A stretch of 64,000 nucleotides of DNA from Morganella psychrotolerans (GCF_001676055.1 NZ_LZEX01000043.1:1-64000); one strand, 5' to 3'; positions 45,390-55,331 are shown, counted from the first letter of the stretch. Made by a program: numbers and translations. The notes: a model not told the origin generated them from the letters alone.

Positions 45390-46007
45390 ATGTCAACGCA
45401 ATATGGTTTCTACATTGATTCAAGTCGCTGCACCGGCTGCAAAACCTGCGAGCTGGCCTGTAAGGACTTTAAAAACTTATCACCGGAAGTGAATTTCCGC
45501 CGCATTTATGAATATGCGGGCGGCGACTGGACTGAGCAGGATGGCGTCTACAATCAGAATGTGTTCGCTTACTATCTTTCTGTCTCCTGTAACCACTGTG
45601 ATGACCCGGCGTGCGCCAAAGTCTGCCCGAGCGGTGCTATGCACAAGCGCGAAGATGGTTTTGTCGTGGTAAATGAAGATATTTGCATCGGCTGTCGTTA
45701 CTGCCACATGGCATGCCCGTATGGCGCGCCACAGTTTGATGAAGTCAAAGGGCACATGACTAAATGTGACGGCTGCTATGAGCGCGTTGCAGAAGGGAAA
45801 AAGCCGATTTGTGTTGAATCCTGCCCGCTGCGCGCGCTGGATATGGCACCGATTGAAGAGTTGCGTGCCAAATACGGCACACTGGCTGAAATCGCGCCGC
45901 TGCCGTCCGCAGAATACACACATCCGAATATTGTTTTAAAACTCAATGCCAACAGCCGTCCTGTCGGGGATACCACAGGCCATCTGGCGAACCCGGAGGA
46001 GGTATAA
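45390..46007 (+). CDS. dmsB: DMSO reductase iron-sulfur subunit DmsB
   Basis: 205 residues, same length as in E. coli. Four 4Fe-4S cysteine groups: CTGCKTCELAC, CNHCDDPACAKVCP, CIGCRYCHMACP and CDGCYERV...CVESCP. Carries electrons from DmsC to DmsA. Eleven bases after dmsA, with GGAAGCG ribosome site, and directly before dmsC. Confidence 0.97.
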   Translation: MSTQYGFYIDSSRCTGCKTCELACKDFKNLSPEVNFRRIYEYAGGDWTEQDGVYNQNVFAYYLSVSCNHCDDPACAKVCPSGAMHKREDGFVVVNEDICIGCRYCHMACPYGAPQFDEVKGHMTKCDGCYERVAEGKKPICVESCPLRALDMAPIEELRAKYGTLAEIAPLPSAEYTHPNIVLKLNANSRPVGDTTGHLANPEEV

Positions 46008-46008
46008 C

Positions 46009-46869
46009 ATGGGATCGGGAATTCATGAATGGCCGCTGATGTTCTTTACTACCCTGGGCCAGAGTGTGGCGGGTGCGTTTATCATCATGGCGGCAGTGCT
46101 GCTGTCCGGGAAGCTCACCCCTGAGATGAACCGGAAAGTGCATTACAGTATGTTCGGGCTCTGGGTATTGATGGGGATTGGTTTCCTGCTCTCCATGATG
46201 CACATGGGCACGCCGATGCGTGCATTTAATGCCTTTAACCGCCTGGGCAGTTCATCGCTCAGTAATGAAATTGCCGCAGGTTCGGTCTTTTTTGCGGCAG
46301 GCGGATTTTACTGGTTGCTGGCGGTACTGAACAAGATGCCTGCTGCTCTCGGTAAGCTCTGGCTGGTGGTGGTGATGATACTGGCGGTGGTATTTATTTA
46401 TGCCATTCCGCAGGTGTATCAGATTGCCACAGTGCCGACCTGGAACACGCCTTACACCACTATCCACTTTGTACTGACGGCATTGCTGGGCGGTCCGCTG
46501 CTTGCAGCACTGTTGTTGCGCATGGCGGGGTTTGATCTGCGCTGCGTCAGCTGGCTGCCGGTGGTGAGCATTATTGCGCTGGTGGTGAGTGTGATTGCGG
46601 CAACGGCTCAGGGCTTTGATCTGGGCGGTATCCGCAGTTCTGTTCAGAATGCCTCTGCGCTGGTGCCGGAGTTCGGTATGTTTATGGGCTGGCGTATGGT
46701 GTTACTGGCGCTGGGTCTGGCATGCTGGGTTCTGCCGCTGATTAAGCGCACTAACCCGCCGGTTATTATGATGCTTGCCGGTTTTGTGTTGGTGCTGGGT
46801 GGTGAGATCATCGGGCGCGGTATTTTCTATGGTCTGCACATGACGGTCGGGATGGCTTATCTCGCCTGA
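46009..46869 (+). CDS. dmsC: DMSO reductase membrane anchor DmsC
   Basis: 286 residues from MGSGIHEWPLMFFT (ATG one base after the dmsB stop, behind GGAGGAGG). Eight hydrophobic helices, as in E. coli DmsC (287 aa), which binds menaquinol and anchors DmsAB. The conserved His in MMHMGTPMRAF (quinol site region) is present. Confidence 0.95.
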   Translation: MGSGIHEWPLMFFTTLGQSVAGAFIIMAAVLLSGKLTPEMNRKVHYSMFGLWVLMGIGFLLSMMHMGTPMRAFNAFNRLGSSSLSNEIAAGSVFFAAGGFYWLLAVLNKMPAALGKLWLVVVMILAVVFIYAIPQVYQIATVPTWNTPYTTIHFVLTALLGGPLLAALLLRMAGFDLRCVSWLPVVSIIALVVSVIAATAQGFDLGGIRSSVQNASALVPEFGMFMGWRMVLLALGLACWVLPLIKRTNPPVIMMLAGFVLVLGGEIIGRGIFYGLHMTVGMAYLA

Positions 46870-46879
46870 TACAGTGAAT

Positions 46880-46926
46880 GCGTATCCTGTTACTGTTACC
46901 CGGTCGTAAACCGTGGCAGGATACGC
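46880..46926 (+). promoter_or_regulatory. Hairpin between dmsC and dmsD
   Basis: GCGTATCCTG/CAGGATACGC, a perfect 10-bp stem with a 27-base loop that itself contains CGGT/ACCG. No T run follows. It may be an mRNA-stability or partial-termination element that sets the chaperone level below the structural subunits. Confidence 0.5.
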
Positions 46927-46957
46927 CAATCGTTCTATTCTGATAACAGAGTGTGTT

Positions 46958-47569
46958 ATGAGTCAGCAAGCTGTCAGTGATATCGCATTAACCGCCCGTA
47001 TTCTCGGCGCGGCATTTTATTATCCGCCGGAAGAAACAGGGCAGATAACAGAGCTGCTCTCCTCCGGTGACTGGGTGGCGGAATGGCCGTACGGTACTGA
47101 TGCACAAAAGCAGGCGGCAGCAGAAAAACTGCATACCGCAACAGCCGGTGATGAAACGCATGCGCAGGCTTATCAGCGTTTATTTATTGGTCCGCAGGCA
47201 TTACCGGCATCACCCTGGGGCTCAGTCTGGCTCGATAAAGAACAGGTGTTGTTTGGTGAATCGACCGTCGCACTCCGTCAGTGGATGCGCGACCACAATG
47301 TGGATATCGCTCTGACGCAGAATGAGCCGGAAGACCACATAGGTTTGTTACTGATGATGGTGGCGTGGACGGAAGAAAATAATCCGGATGCGGTAAATGC
47401 ACTGCTGGCGGAGCACCTTCTGCCCTGGGCGCGTTACTATCTGGCAAAAATGCAGGAAACCTGCGCAAGCCCGTACTATGAGGGATTGTCTGCCCTGACT
47501 GCGCTGACACTGAATGCCTGGCAGGAAACCCGCCTGATAATACCGGCGGAAAAAACGATTTTTGCCTGA
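46958..47569 (+). CDS. dmsD: DmsD/TorD-family redox enzyme maturation chaperone
   Basis: 203 residues from MSQQAVSDIAL, all-helical, similar in length to E. coli DmsD (204). Conserved PLAL-type features are seen as SPWGSVWLDKEQVLFG and EPEDHIGLLLMMVAW. It binds the twin-arginine signal of DmsA until the cofactor is loaded. Fourth gene of the dms operon; in E. coli dmsD is in the ynf operon instead, so this arrangement is self-contained. Confidence 0.9.
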   Translation: MSQQAVSDIALTARILGAAFYYPPEETGQITELLSSGDWVAEWPYGTDAQKQAAAEKLHTATAGDETHAQAYQRLFIGPQALPASPWGSVWLDKEQVLFGESTVALRQWMRDHNVDIALTQNEPEDHIGLLLMMVAWTEENNPDAVNALLAEHLLPWARYYLAKMQETCASPYYEGLSALTALTLNAWQETRLIIPAEKTIFA

Positions 47570-47587
47570 ATAAATTACCGCACGTAT

Positions 47588-47632
47588 AAAAAAACCCTTC
47601 AGATGTGAATCCGAAGGGTTTTCTTTTTTATC
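47588..47632. terminator. Bidirectional terminator after dmsD
   Basis: AACCCTTC/GAAGGGTT with a 12-base loop, seven A on the left and a T-rich tract on the right, between convergent genes. Confidence 0.85.
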
Positions 47633-47640
47633 TGACCGGA

Positions 47641-47931
47641 TCACTGCCCGAGGTCAAATTCGTTAATTTTTGCCAGCATGTCCGGGTCGTTCCGGTATTC
47701 TTCCCGCAACATTGTCTGGTCTTTTTTGGCTGCCGGACAGGTTTCATCCATTGCTTTGCGGATCTCTTTTTTATGATCCTCCGGCAGGGTATTGTCCCAT
47801 TCACCGGCGAAATGTATGCAGGTCTCTGCATTATCCATATACACTTCAAGCCGATCTTCCTGCGGTTTTTCTGCGGCAGATACGGTGCCTGCCATGGCAG
47901 AAAGCGCCAGCAGCATTATCAGGTATTTCAT
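47641..47931 (-). CDS. Small secreted protein of unknown function
   Basis: 96 residues with a clear signal peptide (1-19, MKYLIMLLALSAMAGTVSA, cut before AEKPQ). The mature part is about 77 residues, acidic and helical, with two cysteines (in AETCIHFAGEW and DETCPAAKK) that could form one disulfide in the periplasm. GCAAGGATG gives a ribosome site. I do not recognise the family. Confidence 0.75.
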   Translation of the reverse strand: MKYLIMLLALSAMAGTVSAAEKPQEDRLEVYMDNAETCIHFAGEWDNTLPEDHKKEIRKAMDETCPAAKKDQTMLREEYRNDPDMLAKINEFDLGQ

Positions 47932-47949
47932 CCTTGCCTCCTGTTTAAG

Positions 47950-48170
47950 ACGATTGATTCACCAACTGTAATTATTGCAGCGGGCAGAGATAATTACACA
48001 TTACAGAGCCGGTTTAAAGCGGGGACACACGGTATTACACACTCTTACAACTCTTCCCTGAGTGACTTGCGCAAATACCGTTTCAATTGCTGAGGTTGTC
48101 CGGAAACCGAAAGAAATAGCCGCGCAGACGAAAGTATTTCCGCTGGTGGTATAACCGGCACTCCGATACT
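47950..48170. other. Intergenic upstream of the ABC transporter pair
   Basis: No gene supported. I looked for a Fur box, as would suit a siderophore-type transporter, and did not see one. Confidence 0.45.
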
Positions 48171-48190
48171 CTCCGCAGAGAACTGCGGAG
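48171..48190 (+). promoter_or_regulatory. Hairpin covering the ABC transporter ribosome-binding site
   Basis: CTCCGCAG-AGAA-CTGCGGAG, a perfect 8-bp stem with a tetraloop. The right arm contains the Shine-Dalgarno (GGAG) of the gene starting at 48197, so the folded mRNA would hide it. Confidence 0.7.
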
Positions 48191-48196
48191 AATATT

Positions 48197-49912
48197 ATGT
48201 ATCAGGATCTGCGGGCGCTGTTGCGTCCTTTTCACTCTTTACTGATTACCGCGCTTATCTTTCAGGCTATTGCCGGTATCGCATCATTACTTCCCTGGCT
48301 GGCGCTTCATCAATGGGTACGCGTTTATCCGGACAGTTATAACGGCTGGCTGGCCGTCGCTGCGGCGGGCGGCGTGATCTGGCTGGCAGCTCAGACACTG
48401 GCGTTTCACATCACCCACATTATGGATGCCCGGTGCAGTCACGGCCTGCGCCTGCAACTCTCAGACAAGATGCGCAATCTGCCGCTGAACTGGTTTGTGC
48501 AACAGGGTCGCGCTGGTGTGGAGCACTATGTTCAGCAGGATATCAATGCATTGCATCAGTTGGTGGCACATGCGCCTGCTGATCTTGTCCGCCTGATCCT
48601 GGTTCCGTTACTGGCGGCATTGCTGTTGCTGATGATTAATCCTCTTCTTCTTGTCTTATCACTTCTGCCGCCCGTCGGCGCGTTTTTGTGTTTCCGGCTG
48701 ATGCGCTCAGCGCGCTATCGTGAGATTTTTTCAGAGCGCGACAGCTCGTTGCGCACATTATTTGAAGATTACCGTACCCTTGCGGAAAACCCGCTTGTTG
48801 CGCAGCAATTTCCCGGACGCGGAATTTTGCGCAAAACAGAACTGGCTCTGTTGCACTTCACCTCAGTTTTTCATCAATGGGTCACTAAAATCGGGCGTCC
48901 CGGCGCGATGGCACAGGTGTTTCTCAGCTCTGTGTTACTGACCGGCTGGCTGCTGCTGTGCATTGTGCTGACCGGGCAAACGCTGTCTCTTGCTGATCTG
49001 GTGCTGTTTATCCTGCTGTTGCGCAATATTGCTGAACCGGTAACGGCCATGGGACATGGAGCTGATGCATTACAGGCCGCGTTATCTGCGTCCGGACGTA
49101 TCCGTCAGTTACTGACACACCCGCAGATGCAGTACGGAGAGCGGCAATATGATGACGACACACCTTTGCCGGAGGCGGTACCGCTGACAGTACAGAACCT
49201 GACTCTGTACCCGGACCGGGAAGAAAACAGTGTGTCGATCCTGAAAAATGTCAGCCTGACGGTTGCGGCGGGTGAATGCATTGCCATTGTCGGCCCGTCG
49301 GGTGCCGGGAAAAGCTCTCTGCTGCGCCTGATTGCCCGGTTTATGGACCCGTCAGGCGGTATGATCACCCTGGCGGGACAGCCGCTGTCTGTCTGGTCGC
49401 GGCACGGACTGAATCAATTAGTGACGGTTGTGGTGCAAAACAGTGAACCTCTGCCCGGCACACTGCGCGATAACCTGATGCTGTTTAATCCTCAGGCATC
49501 TCCTCAGCAGGTAGAGCAGGCGCTGGCGGCCGCCCGCTTTGACAGTGTAATTGCCGCGCAGGAAAAAGGGATGGATGCAGTGACAGGCACGGATGTTCAC
49601 CTTTCCGGCGGTGAAGCTCAGCGCCTGGCAATTGCGCGGGCGCTGATTGCGCAAAGCCCGCTGCTGCTGGCAGATGAACCGACATCGGCACTGGATCCGG
49701 ATAATGCTGCCCATATTTTTGCCGCACTGACCGGTGGCACAGGTACCCGGGTGATTGTTACTCATGATCTTGCGCTGGCGCGCTGTGCGGACCGGCTGGT
49801 ATTTATGGCAGAAGGTACTGTTGCGGCAACCGGCACACATGATGAACTGCTGGCGCAATGCCCGGCTTACCGGCACTTTGCGCGGCAGCAGGAGATTCCT
49901 CATGAAGGCTAA
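48197..49912 (+). CDS. ABC exporter-fold protein (permease plus ATPase), first of pair
   Basis: 571 residues: six-helix membrane domain (about 1-310) then ATPase with Walker A GPSGAGKSS, Q-loop VVVQNSEP, signature LSGGEAQR and Walker B LLLADEPT. Half-transporter resembling YbtP/YbtQ or IrtA/IrtB types, which move siderophores, rather than CydDC. Overlaps the second gene by 11 bases, so a heterodimer is likely. No receptor, synthase or periplasmic gene is adjacent, so the substrate is unknown. Confidence 0.82.
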   Translation: MYQDLRALLRPFHSLLITALIFQAIAGIASLLPWLALHQWVRVYPDSYNGWLAVAAAGGVIWLAAQTLAFHITHIMDARCSHGLRLQLSDKMRNLPLNWFVQQGRAGVEHYVQQDINALHQLVAHAPADLVRLILVPLLAALLLLMINPLLLVLSLLPPVGAFLCFRLMRSARYREIFSERDSSLRTLFEDYRTLAENPLVAQQFPGRGILRKTELALLHFTSVFHQWVTKIGRPGAMAQVFLSSVLLTGWLLLCIVLTGQTLSLADLVLFILLLRNIAEPVTAMGHGADALQAALSASGRIRQLLTHPQMQYGERQYDDDTPLPEAVPLTVQNLTLYPDREENSVSILKNVSLTVAAGECIAIVGPSGAGKSSLLRLIARFMDPSGGMITLAGQPLSVWSRHGLNQLVTVVVQNSEPLPGTLRDNLMLFNPQASPQQVEQALAAARFDSVIAAQEKGMDAVTGTDVHLSGGEAQRLAIARALIAQSPLLLADEPTSALDPDNAAHIFAALTGGTGTRVIVTHDLALARCADRLVFMAEGTVAATGTHDELLAQCPAYRHFARQQEIPHEG

Positions 49913-51572
49913 TCTGCTTAAAACCAATCTGCTGATAAATCTGATTTTTTCCATGAAAGGCACAGTGTTACTGATGATACTGAGTGCCGTACTGGATGGA
50001 ATTTGCGGACTATTACTGATCCCGGTGATCCTGACCTGGCAGCATGATCCGGCTCCGGCGCTGTGGCAACTGGGGATCGCGACAGTTATTACCCTGTTGG
50101 TGCAGTATATCGCTCTGCAACGCGGATTTTTTGCCGGAAGCCATCTGATGCACCGGCTGACGAAAGCGCTGGTCAGCCATATTCCCCGCCGCTTATCACG
50201 TGATAATCATGCGGACGGACTGTTATCAGGTGCGGTTATGCAGGCGATGGGCATTCCCGCACATCTGCTTGCACCACTGGTAGGCACCATCGTGATGCCG
50301 CTGACGATTATCATCGGTTTACTGTTTTATCATCCGGGTCTGGCGGCGCTGTTTACCGCAACCGCACTTATCCTCATTGCAGCATTGCGTTTGAGTGCGG
50401 TGCGCCTGAACCGGGCTGAAACGCAGCTTATCAGTGCACGCAATGATGCTGCGCAGGCGCTGGGCGATTTTGCCCGTCATCAGGCGTTATTGCGCAAAAG
50501 CGGGCAGATGAGTGATGCCGCGCAGCAGCTTGAGCAAACCCTGTCTGCGCAACAGCAATCACAGGAACAGGTTCTGCGCCGCAGTCTGCCGTACCATCTG
50601 TTATTCAGCCTGTTGATCCAACTGCTGTTTATTGTGGTTCTGGTGTGGGGGGCATTACAGGTTTCCGGCGGTACGGTGGCACTGAGTGGCTGGCTGGCAG
50701 TGATGATATTAATTGCCCGGTTTATTGAACCGCTGCATCAGCTTTCTCATATTGACCAGGCACTGCGCCAGGCGGGAACTGCCCTGAATGCTATCCACCG
50801 GGAGCTCAGCGGCAAGACCCGCCACTCCCCGGCACAGAGCCGGAACCCTTCTTCACTGACCATTAGGGCAGATGCTTTGAATGTGGTATCGGATGAAGGA
50901 AAACCGCTGCTGCATGATGTCTCTTTTATCTGTCCGGAAAACCGGCTGACGGTTATTACCGGCTCATCAGGGGCCGGTAAAACCACATTACTGCATCTGC
51001 TGGCACGAACCGCTGATCCGCAAAGCGGCGTGGTGAATTACGGCGACATGCCGGTGACCATGCTGTCTGAAACCGTGCTGGCATCTGTTCGTCAGTTAGT
51101 CACACAATCTTCGCATCTGTTGCGCGGCACACTGCGCTGGTCACTGCTTCAGGGAGCAGCGCAGCCGGATGATGAGATCGTGCTTGCGCAACTGCATTCA
51201 CTCGGTCTGACTGTTACGCCCGCTCAGTTGGATGAGGATACCGGGGAGCAGGGGGATTGTTTCTCCGGCGGGCAGAAGCAGCGCCTGTGTCTGGCAAGAG
51301 CCTTACTGGCGCAGCCATCCGTGCTGCTGCTGGATGAACCGACAGCCAGCCTGGATGTATTAAGCCGTAAACGTGTGATTGATACACTGACTGAATGGCC
51401 GGGAACACGGATTATCGTCACCCACAGCCCGGAACTGGCACGCCGGGCTGATCACGTTATTGTGATGGCAGAAGGGCATCTCTGCGCACAGGGCGCCCCG
51501 GCAGATGTGGAGGCACAATCTGACTGGTTTGCCCGTTTTTGTACCGGGAAGACAGAAAACAGTGAAAATTGA
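49902..51572 (+). CDS. ABC exporter-fold protein (permease plus ATPase), second of pair
   Basis: 556 residues from MKANLLKTNLL (CAGGAGATT upstream); an earlier in-frame start would overlap 150 bases of the first gene. Six-helix domain (about 10-310), then Walker A GSSGAGKTT, signature FSGGQKQR and Walker B VLLLDEPTAS. Both partners have intact ATPase motifs. Same YbtPQ/IrtAB-like architecture as the first protein. Confidence 0.82.
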   Translation: MKANLLKTNLLINLIFSMKGTVLLMILSAVLDGICGLLLIPVILTWQHDPAPALWQLGIATVITLLVQYIALQRGFFAGSHLMHRLTKALVSHIPRRLSRDNHADGLLSGAVMQAMGIPAHLLAPLVGTIVMPLTIIIGLLFYHPGLAALFTATALILIAALRLSAVRLNRAETQLISARNDAAQALGDFARHQALLRKSGQMSDAAQQLEQTLSAQQQSQEQVLRRSLPYHLLFSLLIQLLFIVVLVWGALQVSGGTVALSGWLAVMILIARFIEPLHQLSHIDQALRQAGTALNAIHRELSGKTRHSPAQSRNPSSLTIRADALNVVSDEGKPLLHDVSFICPENRLTVITGSSGAGKTTLLHLLARTADPQSGVVNYGDMPVTMLSETVLASVRQLVTQSSHLLRGTLRWSLLQGAAQPDDEIVLAQLHSLGLTVTPAQLDEDTGEQGDCFSGGQKQRLCLARALLAQPSVLLLDEPTASLDVLSRKRVIDTLTEWPGTRIIVTHSPELARRADHVIVMAEGHLCAQGAPADVEAQSDWFARFCTGKTENSEN

Positions 51573-51592
51573 TTAGTAATCAATGCACTCTC

Positions 51593-52282
51593 TCAGCCGA
51601 ACGGTCCGGCGAAACCAAATAACCGGCGGTTAAAATCTTCAATTTTGCCGGTCGCCAGGCGGCGCTGCATCGTCAGTGTCCAACTGGCGGATAAACCGGG
51701 CGAATGCAGCAGATGGCGGTATTCTGTTTCATCAAACGGCAGGTGAAATGCGATAGCCACCGCCTCTCTGACAGAAACAGCACTGGTGCGGGTCAGCAGG
51801 CTCAGCGGTTTCTGGCTGCTCACATCCCCTTTTCCGATAACGCGGTACAGCCAGCCGGTGCGACCGGTATCCTGCATGACCTGTGCAAAATCAGCCACAT
51901 CTGTCAGCGGATTCAGTTTGTAGCACGGGGAGCGCGGCTGTGTGACCTGGATAAAAGCACTGCCCCACTGATAAATATCACCGATGAATACGGTTTCTTC
52001 AGTCATACCCACCGTGGATATATTTTCACCGAAAAAGGGCGCGACAAAGCGTTCTTCGATCTCCGGATACATCATTTTCCAGTAATCGTAATGCTCCCGC
52101 GGATAATGGCACAGTGCGCGATCAGGTCCGCCGTGAAAGGCTTTTTCTGCCTGTTCATCACCGGCAAGTCCGGTTGAGTTCAGTGCAATAATACCGTCTG
52201 TCTGACGTTTTTCGATGGCGCTGAGCCCGCAACGGGCGGTTTCTCTGATAGCGCCGGTAAAAACTAAAGGTGTGTATGCCAT
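51593..52282 (-). CDS. yiiM: MOSC-domain protein YiiM
   Basis: 229 residues from MAYTPLVFTG (GGAGGC just upstream). Matches E. coli YiiM, a molybdenum-cofactor enzyme that detoxifies N-hydroxylated base analogues such as 6-hydroxylaminopurine. MOSC core: GDEQAEKAFHGGPDRALCHYP, FGENIST, and the Mo-ligand cysteine in PRSPCYKLN. C-terminal 3-alpha domain at about 165-220. Neighbour of sodA, as in many enterics. Confidence 0.94.
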   Translation of the reverse strand: MAYTPLVFTGAIRETARCGLSAIEKRQTDGIIALNSTGLAGDEQAEKAFHGGPDRALCHYPREHYDYWKMMYPEIEERFVAPFFGENISTVGMTEETVFIGDIYQWGSAFIQVTQPRSPCYKLNPLTDVADFAQVMQDTGRTGWLYRVIGKGDVSSQKPLSLLTRTSAVSVREAVAIAFHLPFDETEYRHLLHSPGLSASWTLTMQRRLATGKIEDFNRRLFGFAGPFG

Positions 52283-52329
52283 GCCGCCTCCGTATTCAGT
52301 AAGGCAGTTATCATAATCGAAAGCGGGGA

Positions 52330-52362
52330 AGAAAAATATGTGCCGGCGGGCGCCGGCACACA
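52330..52362 (-). terminator. sodA terminator
   Basis: TGTGCCGGCG/CGCCGGCACA, a 10-bp stem with a minimal loop. On the minus strand it leads into TATTTTTC after the sodA stop. Confidence 0.85.
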
Positions 52363-52385
52363 GAAACACTAATTATCAGCAGGAC

Positions 52386-53006
52386 TTATTTTGCAGAGGC
52401 AAAACGCGCTGCTGCTTCGTCCCAGTTAACCACAGACCAGAAGGCTTTAATGTAGTCAGGACGGCGGTTCTGGAATTTAAGATAGTAAGCGTGCTCCCAC
52501 ACATCCAGACCCACAATCGGATAACCGGATGTACCGGAGATGGCTTCGCCCATCAGCGGGCTGTCCTGGTTTGCCGTGGAGACCACTGCCAGTTTACCGT
52601 CTTTCAGTACCAGCCATGCCCAGCCGGAGCCGAAACGGGTTGCGGCTGCTTTTTCAAACTCAGCCTGAAACGCGTCGATGCTGCCGAAATCGCGTTCAAT
52701 AGCGGCTTTCAGGTCACCCTGTAACATTGTGCCGGTTTTCAGACCTTTCCAGAACATGCTGTGGTTTGAATGACCACCGGCGTTATTACGGATAAAGGTA
52801 CGCTTATCTGCAGGGAATTTATCGAGCTGTGTGATCAGATCATCGATATCAAGACCGGTCATGTCAGGGAATGCTTCGAGTGCGGTATTGGTGTTATTCA
52901 CATACGTCTGATGATGTTTGGTATGGTGAATTTCCATTGTCATTTTGTCGAAATGAGGCTCTAACGCGTCGTAAGCATACGGTAATGCAGGTAATACATA
53001 GCTCAT
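52386..53006 (-). CDS. sodA: Manganese superoxide dismutase
   Basis: 206 residues, as in E. coli SodA. Cytosolic dimer. Metal ligands are seen in [11 protein letters not shown] (His), [13 protein letters not shown] (His), and [11 protein letters not shown] (Asp, His). GGGSGWAW-type FGSGWAWLV and the Gln/Gly pattern support Mn. Start [12 protein letters not shown] with TGGAG upstream. A Fur-like box lies in its promoter. Confidence 0.97.
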   Translation of the reverse strand: MSYVLPALPYAYDALEPHFDKMTMEIHHTKHHQTYVNNTNTALEAFPDMTGLDIDDLITQLDKFPADKRTFIRNNAGGHSNHSMFWKGLKTGTMLQGDLKAAIERDFGSIDAFQAEFEKAAATRFGSGWAWLVLKDGKLAVVSTANQDSPLMGEAISGTSGYPIVGLDVWEHAYYLKFQNRRPDYIKAFWSVVNWDEAAARFASAK

Positions 53007-53079
53007 AATTATAACTCCAGTAATTGACCGAACCGTCCACATCATGTGTGAACAAGATGAACAGTATAATGGATCAGAT

Positions 53080-53098
53080 GGTAATGAAAATGATTATC
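53080..53098 (-). promoter_or_regulatory. Fur box in the sodA promoter
   Basis: GGTAATGAAAATGATTATC matches the 19-base Fur consensus at 16 positions. A candidate -10 (TATACT on the minus strand, 53063-53068) lies just downstream. E. coli sodA is likewise repressed by Fur. Confidence 0.8.
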
Positions 53099-53099
53099 A

Positions 53100-53375
53100 A
53101 ACCCGTGCGATCTGTGCGGACTCTTTTAATTCGTTAGTTTACTGTCGTATATTAGTTAAAGCTGTTGATAAATTTCAACATTATAATGTTAAAAACTATG
53201 TCTTTGTTTCTATCTGACATTTTGTACCGGTACAGGTTTCCGCATCAAATGATAACGCTGCAATTCTCAGTCCGTTTAATTCGTGATCTTTCGCGCAAAA
53301 AAGAAACAAAAGTGAACAGGCAACTTTATTTAACGTGATTTTGACATAGCATTAACAATTGAAAGGAGACTCACC
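53100..53375. other. Intergenic, sodA / acs divergent control region
   Basis: No gene supported. It holds the acs promoter region. I found no convincing CRP site by eye. AAAGGAGA precedes the acs ATG. Confidence 0.5.
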
Positions 53376-55331
53376 ATGACAAAAATAATGAAATATCCTG
53401 TACCCGAAGAAATTGAAAAAAATGCGCTCATCAATCATCAGCAGTATCTGGCAGAGTATCAGCGGTCGGTTCAGGATCCTGACGGCTTCTGGCGTGAGAA
53501 AGGACAGGTTGTTGACTGGATAAAACCCTATACGCGGGTTAAAAATACCTCCTTTGATCCCGGACATGTGAGTATCAAATGGTTTGAAGACGGCACATTG
53601 AATCTGAGTGTTAACTGCCTTGATCGTCATCTGGCGGAGCGGGGCGATAAAACCGCTATTATCTGGGAAGGAGATAGCCCGGATGAATCCCGTCACATCA
53701 CATACCGCGAGCTGCACCATGATGTCTGTCAGTTCGCCAATGTGCTGAAACAAAACGGGATCGGCAAAGGCGATGTGGTTGCGATTTATATGCCGATGGT
53801 GCCGGAGGCCGCTGTTGCAATGCTGGCTTGTGCGCGTATTGGCGCAGTTCACTCGGTTATTTTTGCCGGATTCTCGCCGGAGGCTGTTTCCGGACGGGTG
53901 ATTGATTCCGGGGCAAAAATGGTGATCACCGCTGATGAAGGTCTGCGTGCCGGGCGGGCGATACCGCTTAAGCAAAATGTCGACGACGGGCTGAAAAACC
54001 CGGGCGTGACAACGGTCGGCAATGTCATTGTTTTCCGTCGTACCGGTAACCCGGTGGAATGGAAAAAAGGCCGTGATATCTGGTGGCATGAGGCAATCGA
54101 CGGTGTCAGTGCAGAGTGCCCGCCACAAGAGATGAATGCGGAAGATCCGTTGTTTATCCTTTATACCTCCGGGTCTACCGGCAAGCCGAAAGGGGTATTA
54201 CATACCACCGGCGGTTATCTGGTGTATGCGACGCTGACATTTAAATATATCTTTGATTATCATGGTGATGAAGTCTTCTGGTGTACCGCCGATGTAGGCT
54301 GGGTTACCGGACATACTTATCTGGTTTACGGGCCGCTTTCCAACGGGGCTATCACGCTGATGTTTGAAGGTGTACCGAACTACCCGGAAGTGAACCGGAT
54401 GTGCCAGATTGTTGATAAACATCAGGTTAATATTCTGTATACCGCCCCGACCGCTATCCGTGCTCTGATGGCGGAAGGTGTTAAAGCCATTGAAGGTACA
54501 TCCCGCAAGTCACTGCGCATTATGGGCTCGGTGGGCGAGCCGATTAACCCGGAAGCCTGGGAATGGTATTACAAAACTATCGGTGACAGCCGCTGCCCGA
54601 TAGTCGATACCTGGTGGCAGACTGAAACCGGTGCCTGCATGATTGGCGCAATGCCCGGTGCTATTGCACTGAAACCCGGTTCGGCAACTGTGCCGTTCTT
54701 TGGTGTTCAGCCCGCGCTGGTGGATAACCAGGGCGAGATTCTGACCGGTGAAACGGAAGGCAACCTGGTTATCCTTGATTCCTGGCCGGGCCAGGCGCGG
54801 ACACTGTTTGGTGATCACGAACGGTTTGAGCAAACTTATTTCTCTGCGTTTAAGGGAATGTATTTTGCCGGAGACGGCACACGCCGTGATGAAGACGGTT
54901 ATTACTGGATAACAGGGCGTGTCGATGACGTACTGAATATCTCCGGTCACCGTCTGGGAACCGCAGAAGTGGAATCGGCACTGGTTTCACACCCGAAAAT
55001 TGCTGAGGCCGCTGTTGTCGGTGTTCCGCACAATATTAAAGGGCAGGCGATTTATGCCTATGTCACTCTCAATCACGGTGAGGAGCCGACACCGGAGCTG
55101 TACGCTGAGGTGCGTAACTGGGTGCGTAAAGAAATAGGCCCGATTGCGACTCCGGATATTCTTCACTGGACAGATTCTCTGCCTAAAACGCGCTCCGGTA
55201 AAATTATGCGCCGTATCCTTCGTAAAATCGCCACCGGGGACACCGGTAACTTAGGCGATGTATCAACACTCGCTGACCCGGGTGTGGTCGAAAAACTGCT
55301 CGAAGAAAAGCAGGCCATCAAAATGAGTTAA
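53376..55331 (+). CDS. acs: Acetyl-CoA synthetase
   Basis: 651 residues against 652 in E. coli; cytosolic enzyme activating acetate to acetyl-CoA via acetyl-AMP. P-loop-like [20 protein letters not shown] and the C-terminal [11 protein letters not shown], whose lysine is the acetylation switch (Pat/CobB), are intact. First gene of acs-yjcH-actP. Confidence 0.97.
   Translation: MTKIMKYPVPEEIEKNALINHQQYLAEYQRSVQDPDGFWREKGQVVDWIKPYTRVKNTSFDPGHVSIKWFEDGTLNLSVNCLDRHLAERGDKTAIIWEGDSPDESRHITYRELHHDVCQFANVLKQNGIGKGDVVAIYMPMVPEAAVAMLACARIGAVHSVIFAGFSPEAVSGRVIDSGAKMVITADEGLRAGRAIPLKQNVDDGLKNPGVTTVGNVIVFRRTGNPVEWKKGRDIWWHEAIDGVSAECPPQEMNAEDPLFILYTSGSTGKPKGVLHTTGGYLVYATLTFKYIFDYHGDEVFWCTADVGWVTGHTYLVYGPLSNGAITLMFEGVPNYPEVNRMCQIVDKHQVNILYTAPTAIRALMAEGVKAIEGTSRKSLRIMGSVGEPINPEAWEWYYKTIGDSRCPIVDTWWQTETGACMIGAMPGAIALKPGSATVPFFGVQPALVDNQGEILTGETEGNLVILDSWPGQARTLFGDHERFEQTYFSAFKGMYFAGDGTRRDEDGYYWITGRVDDVLNISGHRLGTAEVESALVSHPKIAEAAVVGVPHNIKGQAIYAYVTLNHGEEPTPELYAEVRNWVRKEIGPIATPDILHWTDSLPKTRSGKIMRRILRKIATGDTGNLGDVSTLADPGVVEKLLEEKQAIKMS

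Noticed and set aside
47950-48196. Fur box before the ABC transporter pair
   Set aside because: No stretch approaches the 19-base consensus, so iron control is not claimed.
48197-51572. CydDC cysteine/glutathione exporter
   Set aside because: Two fused half-transporters fit, but the N-terminal domains and motif context look more like YbtPQ/IrtAB types and the neighbours are not those of cydDC.
53352-54128. Long open frame antisense to acs (258 codons)
   Set aside because: Mirror of the acs coding pattern; no ribosome site or homology.
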